Origin: Kiritimatiellia bacterium
Lineage (GTDB): Bacteria; Verrucomicrobiota; Kiritimatiellia; RFP12; UBA1067
DNA length: 13,048 nucleotides
Reading direction: 5' to 3'
Assembly (NCBI GenBank): GCA_017405115.1
Contig: JAFRBA010000194.1
Location: 1-13,048 of the forward strand
In this document: piece by piece, positions 5,687-12,382 of the stretch
Numbering within the stretch: the first letter of the stretch is position 1
Layout of the letters: every line of letters starts with the position of its first letter
Notes under the pieces: model-generated
Databases searched by the model: none
Seen by the model: the letters and a program-made list of their open reading frames with translations, nothing else
What the model was told of the DNA's origin: nothing
Program-made: the position numbers and the translations under genes

Positions 5687-6694
5687 ATGAAAATGGAGAT
5701 AGGAGTTGGCCTTGCGGCGCTGTCGGCTCTGGCGGCGAAGGGGAAGGACTTCAACCGTGCGGAGCTGAACGCGATGCTCGACAAGCTCGCCGCCTCGCCA
5801 GAGCCGAATAATGTCATTTCCATAATGGCGGCAACTGGCTATGTGAGGGTGATGCCGCGCCCTGAGAAATTTGAATATGTCTGCAAGAAGTGCGGAACGC
5901 ACACCGTCTATCCGAAGAACAGCAAGCAGATGGCGAACTCTCTCGCACGTCGCCGCGACGAGGCGGCGAGCCTCAGGGCGCTCGGGCTGGACATCACGCT
6001 CGACGAAACGGTCCTCTGCTCGAAGTGCAAGTCGGCGGAGGAACTTGGCCTGCCGACGGCGGGAACGATTGCAGGCAGACCCAAAAGGGAGGAAGACGCC
6101 GGGGATGTTCCGTGGAGCATTGGCGACAAGGTCAAGATAATCGAGGCCTATGACTCTTGGTGTCGCGTCTTGCCTGTTTCAAGCAATGCATGGGTTAGCG
6201 CAGAGTATATATCGGAGAAGGGGAAGATACTAGGGGACAGCGTGAACATTCGATTGGCTCCGAGTCTGGACGCGACAGTGATTGGTTCGTTGTTCAAAGC
6301 GGATCCGCCGCTGAAACGGCTCCCGGCGAAACCGGGCGATCCAGCGGGCTGGGTTTGCGTAGAGTGGCCGCCCGAGAATGACCGCGCCTGGGGTTACAGC
6401 GTACGGACAAGGTTTCTGGGCGATCTGTCGTATGACGAAAAGGATTTTGTCGCCCCATGCCGCATCGACAGGCTGTCCTGGGTGATCAACGGGAAAAGGA
6501 TCGTCGCAATGGATGATGACGCACGAATACTGAAGGCGTTTTTGTCCGGCGAGAAGACGATCAAAGACATACTCGGCCGAGATATGCTCCTCAAAAGAGA
6601 GCTGCCACGTCTGCGCAAGCTGCTGGAGCCTGGCGAATCCGATCCTCTGGCGCCTGCACCTTTGGCGCCTGTAGAAGTCGAGGTTGACATTTGA
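5687..6694 (+). CDS. Zinc-ribbon and SH3-like domain protein, partner of the radical SAM enzyme
   Basis: A 335-residue cytoplasmic-looking protein with no signal peptide. Residues 1-40 form a helical start. Residues 61-116 hold C66-K-K-C69 and C111-S-K-C114, a four-cysteine zinc-ribbon-like site with a long helical insert. Residues 144-176 and 183-245 look like bacterial SH3 folds: the second has G-D-S-V-N-I-R-L-A-P-S with a later V-I-G-S-L, the usual SH3b signature. The last ~80 residues contain a short helical region and a Pro/Ala-rich acidic end. Its TGA overlaps the TTG start of the radical SAM gene (TTGA), so the two are translated together. The protein could bind or present a substrate to that enzyme, or be the substrate; neither is shown. 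It is not a clear PqqD-type recognition domain. Transcription should be leaderless from 5687. Confidence 0.8.
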   Translation: MKMEIGVGLAALSALAAKGKDFNRAELNAMLDKLAASPEPNNVISIMAATGYVRVMPRPEKFEYVCKKCGTHTVYPKNSKQMANSLARRRDEAASLRALGLDITLDETVLCSKCKSAEELGLPTAGTIAGRPKREEDAGDVPWSIGDKVKIIEAYDSWCRVLPVSSNAWVSAEYISEKGKILGDSVNIRLAPSLDATVIGSLFKADPPLKRLPAKPGDPAGWVCVEWPPENDRAWGYSVRTRFLGDLSYDEKDFVAPCRIDRLSWVINGKRIVAMDDDARILKAFLSGEKTIKDILGRDMLLKRELPRLRKLLEPGESDPLAPAPLAPVEVEVDI

Positions 6695-7695
6695 CGACGA
6701 TACTTCCGACTGTCGCCGTCCTGGAAATGACCTACCGCTGCAACCATGCGTGCAGGTTCTGCTCGTGTCCGTGGTTCGCGGGAATGCTTAAGCCGGGGCC
6801 GGAGATGGAAGTCGACGAGTGGAAGCGGCTTATCGAGACGTATTCATCGGCGGGCGTGACGCAGTTTTCGTTCACCGGCGGCGAGGCGCTTCTGAAGGAA
6901 GGGTGCCTTGAGCTTATGGACTTCGCGTCGAAGCGGGCACAGGTGGGGCTTCTCTCCAACGGACGTGCCATGACGGATGATGTCCTGCGGTTCTGCGCCG
7001 AGCGCGGCATACACGTCATGATGAGCATGCCGGGGCTTCGGTCGTTCGCGGCGAACACCGACAGCGACACGTCCGTCGAGCACATTCTCGCCATGTTCGG
7101 CAAGGCACATGAGCTAGGCTGCGCGACAACCGTCGGCATCGCCGTCACGAAGCTCAATCGGCCGGAGCTCTACGAGACGATCTCCGCCGCGCTCGTCGCG
7201 GGCGCGGATTCGCTGCTCCTCAACCGCTTTCTCCCGGGCGGACGCGGCCTTTCGCATCCAGAGCTTATGCTGACGGCGGATGAGGTGCGTCAGGCCGCCG
7301 ACATCGCGGAAGAGGTATTGTCGCGCGCGAAGCGCCGCGGGCATTTCGGAACGGAGCTTCCCGACTGCATGATCGACGTGGACAAGTACGAGTACCTAAA
7401 CGTAACGACCGGCTGTTCTGCGGCTACGGACTTTTTCACCGTCGGGCCGAACGGATGGCTGCGCGTCTGCAACCACAGCCCGGTCGAGCTCGTGAAGTGG
7501 GACGAGTGGGAACGGCTTCCGGAGTGCGATGAGTGGATGCACTACGTGCGCCATGACTATCTGCCGAAGATGTGCGACGGCTGCGCCAAGTCCGCGAAGT
7601 GTCTTGGCGGATGTCGCGAGGCCGCGCGCGTTTTCGCTGGCTCGCCCACTGCGCCCGACCCAATGTTTCTTAGCCAGCTGTCTCGTCCAGGCTAG
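6691..7695 (+). CDS. Radical SAM/SPASM-type maturase
   Basis: A 334-residue protein starting at a TTG that overlaps the preceding stop, with GAGG at 6680-6683 as Shine-Dalgarno. C17-x3-C21-x2-C24 binds the 4Fe-4S cluster that cleaves S-adenosylmethionine, and T-G-G-E (62-65) is the SAM-binding motif. The C-terminal part has G-C242 with C260 and then C295-x2-C298-x5-C304-x3-C308, the SPASM pattern for auxiliary Fe-S clusters. The last cysteine usual after this block is absent in the remaining 26 residues, so one auxiliary cluster may lack a ligand. SPASM enzymes mostly modify ribosomally made peptides or proteins or mature enzymes; the substrate here is unknown. No separate short precursor peptide gene is visible beside it. 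Co-translation with the zinc-ribbon/SH3 protein points to a joint job. The call is otherwise firm. Confidence 0.92.
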   Translation: MTTILPTVAVLEMTYRCNHACRFCSCPWFAGMLKPGPEMEVDEWKRLIETYSSAGVTQFSFTGGEALLKEGCLELMDFASKRAQVGLLSNGRAMTDDVLRFCAERGIHVMMSMPGLRSFAANTDSDTSVEHILAMFGKAHELGCATTVGIAVTKLNRPELYETISAALVAGADSLLLNRFLPGGRGLSHPELMLTADEVRQAADIAEEVLSRAKRRGHFGTELPDCMIDVDKYEYLNVTTGCSAATDFFTVGPNGWLRVCNHSPVELVKWDEWERLPECDEWMHYVRHDYLPKMCDGCAKSAKCLGGCREAARVFAGSPTAPDPMFLSQLSRPG

Positions 7696-7710
7696 AATGT
7701 GAGTAGATTG

Positions 7711-7748
7711 CTTACTAAATGTAGTGGAAAAGCTCAAGATTTAGTAAG
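7711..7748. repeat. Inverted repeat IR1 (CTTACTAAAT / ATTTAGTAAG)
   Basis: Left arm 7711-7720 and right arm 7739-7748 are perfect 10-base complements separated by 18 bases. The core equals that of IR2, with centres about 104 bases apart. It may be an upstream operator, or a recombination or transcript-end structure. Confidence 0.8.
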
Positions 7749-7755
7749 AGCTTTT
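7728..7755 (+). terminator. Possible intrinsic terminator after the radical SAM gene
   Basis: AAAAGCTC (7728-7735) and GAGCTTTT (7748-7755) form a perfect 8-base stem with a 12-base loop, and the run of T at the 3' side is followed by AT-rich DNA. The stem is short and only half GC, so strength is uncertain. It overlaps IR1 and cannot form together with that hairpin. Confidence 0.4.
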
Positions 7756-7814
7756 AAATATATTGATTCATATTTTGGCATATTGCGTCTTTTACTGTGT
7801 TTTAATATAGGCCG

Positions 7815-7850
7815 TTGACTAAATCGCAAGAAAATGATAAGATTTAGTCA
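7815..7850 (+). promoter_or_regulatory. ATPase promoter embedded in inverted repeat IR2 (putative operator)
   Basis: TTGACT (7815-7820), a 17-base spacer and TAAGAT (7838-7843) with an upstream TG form a good promoter. The arms TGACTAAAT (7816-7824) and ATTTAGTCA (7842-7850) are perfect complements lying on the -35 and -10 boxes, so a dimeric protein bound here would block the polymerase. The predicted mRNA has a leader of about 30 bases with AGGAGGA at 7869-7875, five bases before the ATG at 7881. Confidence 0.65.
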
Positions 7851-7880
7851 GTTGATTTCTTCAAGATTAGGAGGAAGAGG

Positions 7881-9278
7881 ATGATTGGGCGTGAAAGAGA
7901 GCGGAATCTGCTGTTGGAGGCGTTTGCTTCCGATAGTTCGGAATTTGTCGCAGTTTATGGGCGTCGCAGAGTCGGCAAGACGTTTCTGATTCGCGAGACG
8001 TTCAATCAGGACTTCACATTTCAGCATACTGGGGTTAAGAACGGTTCTTGTGCAGTGCAGCTGTCGCGCTTCAGGCAATCGATGGTCGAACAGGGGTATC
8101 CTTCCTGTCCGGATCTGAAGAACTGGTTTGATGCATTCGACAATCTAAAGGTCATCATAAAGGAGAGTGCCGCAGAGCGCAAGGTCGTGTTCATCGACGA
8201 GATTCCGTGGATGGGGCGGTCGGACAGGAATTTCATCTCGGCGGTCGAGAACTTCTGGAACGGCTGGGCTTCCGCGCGAAAGGACGTGCTGCTTGTGGTA
8301 TGCGGGTCGGCGACGTCGTGGGTGCTGGACAAAATAGTCCACAACCGCGACGGGCTCCACAACCGCGTGACATATCGGATCAGGCTTGATCCGTTTACCT
8401 TGAGGGAATGCGAGGAGTACGCACATTCCCGTGGACTTGAGTATACGCGTGACCAGTTGGCGGAATGCTACATGATTCTTGGAGGGATACCGATGTATTG
8501 GCGGTATCTTGAGCGCGGCAAGAGCGTCGCGCAGAACATCGACGAGATGTTCTTCTCCGGAAGCGAGAAGCTCGAAAACGAGTTCGACGAACTTTACGCA
8601 TCTCTGTTCGAGCATCCGGAGCCCTATCTCGCCATAGTGACCGCCATGGCGAGGAGGAAATGCGGCATGACGCGGGAAGAGGTATCGAATTTGTCCGGGC
8701 TTGAAAACAGCGGGGCGCTGAGCAGGTACCTGAAGGTGCTTGAGCAATGCGGCTTCATCCGCAAGTTCACAGAAATAGGGAAGAAGACCAAGTGTGCGGT
8801 GTTCCAGCTGATGGACAGCTTCACGTTGTTCTACTTCCGGTTCATAGAGGCGAACAAGTCCAACGACCCGCATTTCTGGTCTGCGATGTCCGACAGCCGA
8901 GTGCATTCGACGTGGGCGGGGCTTGCGTTTGAGCGCCTTTGCCTGCAGCACATCGACGGCATCAAGCGGGCTCTTGGCATAAGCGGGGTGTTGGCGAACG
9001 TGCATTCGTGGCGGAACGCGAACGCGCAGATAGACCTGCTGATCGACCGCAGGGACGGCATCATAAACATCTGCGAGATGAAATACTGGGCAGGGCCTTA
9101 TGTTATGACTGCGGAGGACGACGTATCGTTGATGAACAAGAAGTCCGAGTTCAAGGCCGCCACGAAGACTCGCAAGGCCGTTCATGTCACCATGGTCACG
9201 TCTTTTGGCGTCAAGCAGAACGCCTACTCCGGCAAGGTGCAGTCGTTTGCGACGCTCGACGACCTGTTCGGCTGCTAA
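7881..9278 (+). CDS. AAA/STAND-like ATPase with C-terminal PD-(D/E)XK (DUF234-type) domain
   Basis: A 465-residue protein of the archaeal-type ATPase family (PF01637) with a DUF234 C-terminus. Walker A is G-R-R-R-V-G-K-T (27-34) and Walker B is K-V-V-F-I-D-E-I-P-W (101-110). V-C-G-S-A-T-S-W (140-147) is the sensor-like block. A winged-helix-like region (~250-300) follows. The end shows E351, Q-I-D385 and E399-M-K401, the ordered residues of a PD-(D/E)XK nuclease-like core, kept intact. The role of the family is not established; mobility or defence functions have been suggested for related proteins. It is preceded by a strong Shine-Dalgarno and a promoter within an inverted repeat, suggesting tight or self-regulated expression. 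The next gene begins 12 bases after the stop. The AT-rich leader differs in composition from the coding region. Confidence 0.9.
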   Translation: MIGRERERNLLLEAFASDSSEFVAVYGRRRVGKTFLIRETFNQDFTFQHTGVKNGSCAVQLSRFRQSMVEQGYPSCPDLKNWFDAFDNLKVIIKESAAERKVVFIDEIPWMGRSDRNFISAVENFWNGWASARKDVLLVVCGSATSWVLDKIVHNRDGLHNRVTYRIRLDPFTLRECEEYAHSRGLEYTRDQLAECYMILGGIPMYWRYLERGKSVAQNIDEMFFSGSEKLENEFDELYASLFEHPEPYLAIVTAMARRKCGMTREEVSNLSGLENSGALSRYLKVLEQCGFIRKFTEIGKKTKCAVFQLMDSFTLFYFRFIEANKSNDPHFWSAMSDSRVHSTWAGLAFERLCLQHIDGIKRALGISGVLANVHSWRNANAQIDLLIDRRDGIINICEMKYWAGPYVMTAEDDVSLMNKKSEFKAATKTRKAVHVTMVTSFGVKQNAYSGKVQSFATLDDLFGC

Positions 9279-9290
9279 GGGAGATTAGAA

Positions 9291-10289
9291 ATGCCTATAA
9301 GCGAGAATAAAATCCCGGCGCGGATTCACGCGATACTGGCGAGAGAGGCGGACAAGGCGGTCGTCTTTCGTCGAGGGCCGTCGAGCAAGACGGCAATCCT
9401 CGAATGGGACTTGAAGGCGGACAAGTTCAAGCTCGGCCAGTGGTTCTATGGAAGTTTCTATCCGTATCGGTGCGACATCTCTCCAGACGGACGCCACCTC
9501 GTCTATTTCGCCGCGAAATACGGAAGGGGCAGTTCGATTGACAAATACATCGCCGAAAGGGTCGAGGCGGAAACGGGACCTTTCTCTTGGAGAAATCATA
9601 GCGTCTATTTTCGCCGGCGCGACGAGATTGCCGCTGATGCAAAAACTGGCAAGGAGATTGAACGGCAGGTTCGTGCGGGCGAATACTACGACTGCAGCTG
9701 GACGGCCATATCGCGGGTTCCTTATCTCAAGGCGTTTGACCTCTGGTTCAATGGCAGCGGATGGAACGGCGGCGGGTTGTTCGTCGACAACAAACGCGTG
9801 GCCATCAACCATCTGCCGCACACGAAGGACGTGAAACGCAATGGCGGACGATTTGTCGAAGTGGCTCCGCCGAAGTTCTGCGAAGGATGGGGAGAATGCA
9901 AGGGCGAGTGCCCGATGGGTTACTTTCCGCGGCTTGTCCGCGACGGATGGAAGTGGACTTCGCGGTCGCTGGAGCTTGATGTGTTCGAGAAGCCGCTTTC
10001 TCACGGGCTGACACTTCGCAAAATGTTTCATTGCGTGTGGAACTCGAAGTCGCGTGTCGAAGGGCGCGGGGTCTATTGGGAAAGCCATCAGATATGCGAC
10101 GCCGACGGCAAGACTGCCGTTGACGGCGCACACTGGTCCTGGGCGGATTTCGACAAGCCGCGCAAACGAGTGGTCTTCGCCGAAGGCGGTGCGATTTTCG
10201 CTTTGCGCGCCGCAAACATCCAAGGCGCGCCAAAGAAGCTCCATGACTTCAACGACATGAAGTACGAGCGCATCAAGGCGCCGTATTGA
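9291..10289 (+). CDS. Conserved hypothetical protein with a beta-propeller-like SPDG motif
   Basis: A 332-residue soluble protein, with AGGGAGA just upstream. Residues near 43-75 include W-D-L-K-A-D, then Y-R-C-D-I-S-P-D-G-R-H-L-V-Y-F, a motif like that in WD40/TolB-type blades. The rest is rich in Trp and Gly with a small Cys group (C-E-G-W-G-E-C-K-G-E-C). From memory, proteins of this pattern (I-P-A-R-I, R-R-G-P-S, C-D-x-S-P-D-G) occur widely as uncharacterised genes; this could not be checked. No signal peptide or membrane segment is seen. It lies 12 bases after the ATPase gene and is probably co-transcribed with it, but this may be only chance proximity. Function unknown. Confidence 0.78.
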   Translation: MPISENKIPARIHAILAREADKAVVFRRGPSSKTAILEWDLKADKFKLGQWFYGSFYPYRCDISPDGRHLVYFAAKYGRGSSIDKYIAERVEAETGPFSWRNHSVYFRRRDEIAADAKTGKEIERQVRAGEYYDCSWTAISRVPYLKAFDLWFNGSGWNGGGLFVDNKRVAINHLPHTKDVKRNGGRFVEVAPPKFCEGWGECKGECPMGYFPRLVRDGWKWTSRSLELDVFEKPLSHGLTLRKMFHCVWNSKSRVEGRGVYWESHQICDADGKTAVDGAHWSWADFDKPRKRVVFAEGGAIFALRAANIQGAPKKLHDFNDMKYERIKAPY

Positions 10290-10408
10290 GGAGAATGATG
10301 TTTCGAGGGCTGTCGTGGGAAGGTTTTTAGACAGGATTGACAAGATTAACAGGATTATGGGGAATGGATGTAAGTTTTAATCTTGTAAATCCTGTCCAAG
10401 AAACAACA
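10290..10408. other. Intergenic region holding a MITE-like repeat
   Basis: The 119 bases between the uncharacterised gene and mpg are almost entirely taken up by the inverted repeat at 10324-10402. The first 34 bases hold nothing recognisable. Confidence 0.6.
10324..10402. repeat. MITE-like inverted repeat built of 9-bp units
   Basis: The left arm contains three 9-base units: GACAGGATT (10330-10338), GACAAGATT (10339-10347) and AACAGGATT (10348-10356). The right arm 10378-10396 is complementary to 10330-10348 at 18 of 19 bases, and weaker pairing extends to 10324 and 10402. The 29-base centre is unpaired. No coding capacity or transposase is present. Similar ACAGGATT-type tandem units occur, from memory, in intergenic DNA of many phyla. 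An exact TTGACA lies in the left arm (10337-10342), without a good -10. Confidence 0.8.
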
Positions 10409-10924
10409 ATGAGAAGATTGACTACAAAAGACTATGCGGTTGATGCGGTGACGGCCGCGAAGGCGCTATTGGGCGCGTGGCTGTGCCGGCGGCTCGACGA
10501 CGGCACGGTCATGCGGCGGCGCATCACCGAGACGGAGGCATACTGCGGCGAGGGGGACACGGCCTGCCATGCGCACAAGGGGAGGACGCCGCGGACGGAC
10601 GTGATGTACTCGCCGGGCGGCTGCGCGTATGTCTATCTCTGCTACGGGATGCATGAAATGCTGAACGTCGTGACGGGGCGCGAAGGGCGCCCCGAAGCGG
10701 TGCTTATCCGCGGCGTAGAGGGCGCGGAAGGTCCGGGGCGTCTCACGAAGGCGCTTCACATCGACCGCTCGCTCAACCGCGAAGATCTCGTTTCGTCGCA
10801 ACGCCTCTGGATCGAGAGCGACGGGGCGCGTCCGAAGTTCGCCGCCTCGCCGCGCATCGGCATCGCCTACGCCTCCCCGCGCGACCAGCGCCGCAAGTGG
10901 CGATTCTCCGCCGTGTCGCCGTAG
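10409..10924 (+). CDS. mpg: DNA-3-methyladenine glycosylase (MPG/AAG family)
   Basis: A 171-residue base-excision repair enzyme that removes alkylated purines, somewhat shorter than the usual 180-200. Family blocks are R-R-I-T-E-T-E-A-Y-C-G (with the catalytic Glu of the ETEAY motif), H-A-H-K-G-R-T-P-R-T-D-V-M-Y, A-Y-V-Y-L-C-Y-G-M-H, L-N-V-V-T-G and R-P-E-A-V-L-I-R. Later blocks are G-P-G-R-L-T-K-A-L and I-D-R-S-L-N. The end (S-P-R-I-G-I-A-Y) is complete. ATG 10409 is chosen because the family domain begins immediately after it. An in-frame ATG at 10337 lies inside the repeat and would add 24 unrelated residues. No good Shine-Dalgarno precedes it. The inverted repeat ends six bases before the ATG, so expression is likely affected by it. 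The last 99 bases have a diverged second copy at 5555-5653. Confidence 0.92.
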   Translation: MRRLTTKDYAVDAVTAAKALLGAWLCRRLDDGTVMRRRITETEAYCGEGDTACHAHKGRTPRTDVMYSPGGCAYVYLCYGMHEMLNVVTGREGRPEAVLIRGVEGAEGPGRLTKALHIDRSLNREDLVSSQRLWIESDGARPKFAASPRIGIAYASPRDQRRKWRFSAVSP

Positions 10925-10945
10925 TGGCGAAGGAATGTCATTTTT

Positions 10946-10954
10946 TGCTATAAT
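10946..10954 (+). promoter_or_regulatory. Extended -10 promoter, leaderless
   Basis: TGCTATAAT (TATAAT at 10949-10954) followed by GCGTGC and ATG at 10961. The stretch from TTTTGC to the ATG differs from that at 2605-2625 in only two bases. The -35 region is weak (TGGCGA at 10925-10930 at best). No Shine-Dalgarno is present. Confidence 0.78.
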
Positions 10955-10960
10955 GCGTGC

Positions 10961-11959
10961 ATGGAAAACAAGGTAATTCTGCGTGACGGGGTCTTTGTCC
11001 ATGAAGCAGAAGCCCTTTGTCGGGAACTTGAACAGGCGGGCGTGCCTTTTGAACTGTGCCAGGTGTCGAAGGAAGGCGCGGGGATAGTCGAGTCCCATCG
11101 GAACAACTGGTCGACTGCCCTTGGAACGGTAGTGAACTACTTCAACCAGGGAGGCCTTGGAGTCTATCTGCGCATACTGGTGTTGCCGGAGGATCTAGAC
11201 CGGGCGAACGTAGCGCTTGCACCGAAGTCAACCAGATTCCATATGAGGTTCAATAGAAGAAAGTTGGTGCGGCTAGTGCTTTGGGGAATCGTCGCCGCGC
11301 TATTGGCGTGGGGCGGCGCGGCGCTTGCTATACGCCTCCTGTCGAACGGCCGCGTATTCGATTCCGAGTCGATTGCCGCGCTTCCTCGTCTGCGCGCGGG
11401 CGTGGTGCTCGGCTGCCGCAAGACGTTTCCCAACGGACTTTCCAACCTCTACTTTACGCGGCGTATCGCGGCGGCGGCGGAGCTCTACAAGGCGGGGAAG
11501 GTGGACTGCCTCATCGTGAGCGGCGACAACCACGTCAAGACATACGACGAGGCGTCCGACATGAAGTCGTCGCTTGTGGAGGCGGGCGTTCCCGAGGCGC
11601 AGATCGTCTGCGACTACGCGGGTTTCCGCACGCTCGACACGGTCGTGCGGGCGAAGAAGGTGTTCGGACTCGACTCGTTTGTAATCGTCTCGCAGTCGGA
11701 CCATGTTCGCCGCGCCGTGTTCACCGCGCGCGGCTTCGGATGCGATGCCTACGGCTACGCGGCGCAGGACGTGAACGGACGCTACTCCATAAAGACGACC
11801 ATCCGCGAGCAGCTCGCCAAGATCGCTGCCGTGCTCGATGTTATTTTCCGTCGCAGTCCCAAGTTCCTCGGCCCGCGCGAGCCGCTGCCTGGCGACAAGA
11901 CGCTAGAGCTGCCAGTGGCAGAGCACGGAGACGAACAACGATGCGGGCGTTTCGGTTGA
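10961..11959 (+). CDS. sanA: SanA/YdcF-like DUF218 membrane protein with extra N-terminal domain
   Basis: A 332-residue protein. Residues ~97-125 hold a basic segment and one membrane helix. Residues 138-265 are a DUF218 domain of SanA type: R-A-G-V-V-L-G-C, then I-V-S-G-D-N, G-V-P-E-A-Q-I-V-C-D-Y-A-G-F-R-T-L-D, V-R-A-K-K-V-F-G and V-S-Q-S-D-H. In Escherichia coli SanA affects the envelope permeability barrier; its chemistry is unclear. The first ~94 residues are extra and resemble a DUF2007-type domain (V-I-L-R-D-G, E-A-x-x-L-C-R-E-L-E-Q-A-G-V-P-F and a late L-P-E-D-L-D-R-A). An internal ATG at 11243 would give a conventional SanA but has no Shine-Dalgarno, so the long form, starting at the leaderless promoter, is preferred. 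The C-terminal 40 residues are unstructured. Confidence 0.88.
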   Translation: MENKVILRDGVFVHEAEALCRELEQAGVPFELCQVSKEGAGIVESHRNNWSTALGTVVNYFNQGGLGVYLRILVLPEDLDRANVALAPKSTRFHMRFNRRKLVRLVLWGIVAALLAWGGAALAIRLLSNGRVFDSESIAALPRLRAGVVLGCRKTFPNGLSNLYFTRRIAAAAELYKAGKVDCLIVSGDNHVKTYDEASDMKSSLVEAGVPEAQIVCDYAGFRTLDTVVRAKKVFGLDSFVIVSQSDHVRRAVFTARGFGCDAYGYAAQDVNGRYSIKTTIREQLAKIAAVLDVIFRRSPKFLGPREPLPGDKTLELPVAEHGDEQRCGRFG

Positions 11960-11975
11960 CATCTAATCAGACAGG

Positions 11976-12004
11976 CCTTCGCGGACTTTGCGAAATCCGC
12001 AAGG
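11976..12004. terminator. Hairpin after sanA, possible terminator
   Basis: CCTT, GCGGA and TTT (from 11976) pair with AAA, TCCGC and AAGG (to 12004), with two single-base bulges and a GCG loop. It is stable but not followed by a T run on either strand, so termination is only possible, not shown. Confidence 0.35.
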
Positions 12005-12013
12005 GGAAATTAA

Positions 12014-12022
12014 TGATATAAT
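12014..12022 (+). promoter_or_regulatory. Extended -10 promoter for ybjQ
   Basis: TGATATAAT, with TATAAT at 12017-12022. Unlike the three leaderless cases, the ATG is 27 bases farther on, with AAAGGAG about six bases before it. This transcript would therefore have a short leader of ~20 bases and a normal ribosome site. No clear -35. Confidence 0.65.
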
Positions 12023-12049
12023 AACAGCAGCATACCGAAAGGAGCGACA

Positions 12050-12364
12050 ATGACAATCGTCAATACCGAGACAATTCCCGGCAAGACCGTAGTCGCGGTC
12101 AAGGGGCTCGTCCAGGGCAACACAGTCCGCGCCAAGAACATCGGGCGCGACATCGCGGCCGGCTTCAAGAACATGGTCGGCGGCGAGCTGAAGGGCTACA
12201 CCGAGCTTCTCACCGAGTCGCGGCGCGAGGCGATCACCCGCATGATCGCGCAGGCCGAGGCGCTTGGCGCGAACGCCGTAGTCAACGTCCGCTTCTCCAC
12301 GAGCGCGATCACCTCGGGCGCCTCCGAGATGATGGCCTATGGAACCGCAGTCGTCGTGGAATAG
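12050..12364 (+). CDS. ybjQ: YbjQ/UPF0145 family protein
   Basis: A 104-residue protein matching YbjQ (PF01906) over its whole length. Recognisable are the start T-E-T-I-P-G-K, the middle block V-R-A-K-N-I-G-R-D, N-M-V-G-G-E-L-K-G-Y-T-E-L, R-R-E-A-I-T-R-M, and A-L-G-A-N-A-V-V-N-V-R-F with the closing Y-G-T-A-V-V-V. The family forms small pentameric assemblies and is listed as putative heavy-metal binding, but no function is proven. AAAGGAG gives a clear Shine-Dalgarno. It is the first gene of a short operon with another family member. Confidence 0.93.
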   Translation: MTIVNTETIPGKTVVAVKGLVQGNTVRAKNIGRDIAAGFKNMVGGELKGYTELLTESRREAITRMIAQAEALGANAVVNVRFSTSAITSGASEMMAYGTAVVVE

Positions 12365-12382
12365 CGTCGCCGGAGGATGACA

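Larger units (their letters stand above)
7696..7880. promoter_or_regulatory. AT-rich control region with paired inverted repeats
   Basis: About 185 bases, much more AT-rich than the surroundings, between the radical SAM gene and the ATPase gene. It contains two inverted repeats with the same core (ACTAAAT/ATTTAGT), a terminator-like hairpin, a promoter inside the second repeat, and a possible additional promoter (TTGCGT 7783-7788, 17 bases, TATAGG 7806-7811). No coding sequence is seen. Confidence 0.7.

Noticed and set aside
6460..6694. PqqD-like peptide recognition domain at the end of the zinc-ribbon/SH3 protein
   Set aside because: A short helical segment is suggestive but the strand pattern and conserved positions of PqqD are not visible; left as a question for structure prediction.
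10337..10339. Upstream ATG for mpg
   Set aside because: Located inside the inverted repeat; the added residues are encoded by repeat sequence and are not part of the family.
8145..10343. Long minus-strand open frames (8145-9185, 9285-10343)
   Set aside because: Complementary to the ATPase and uncharacterised genes, which have clear motifs or Shine-Dalgarno sites; the minus frames have neither.
10330..10356. CRISPR-like tandem repeats
   Set aside because: Units are 9 bases with no spacers and there are no cas genes.
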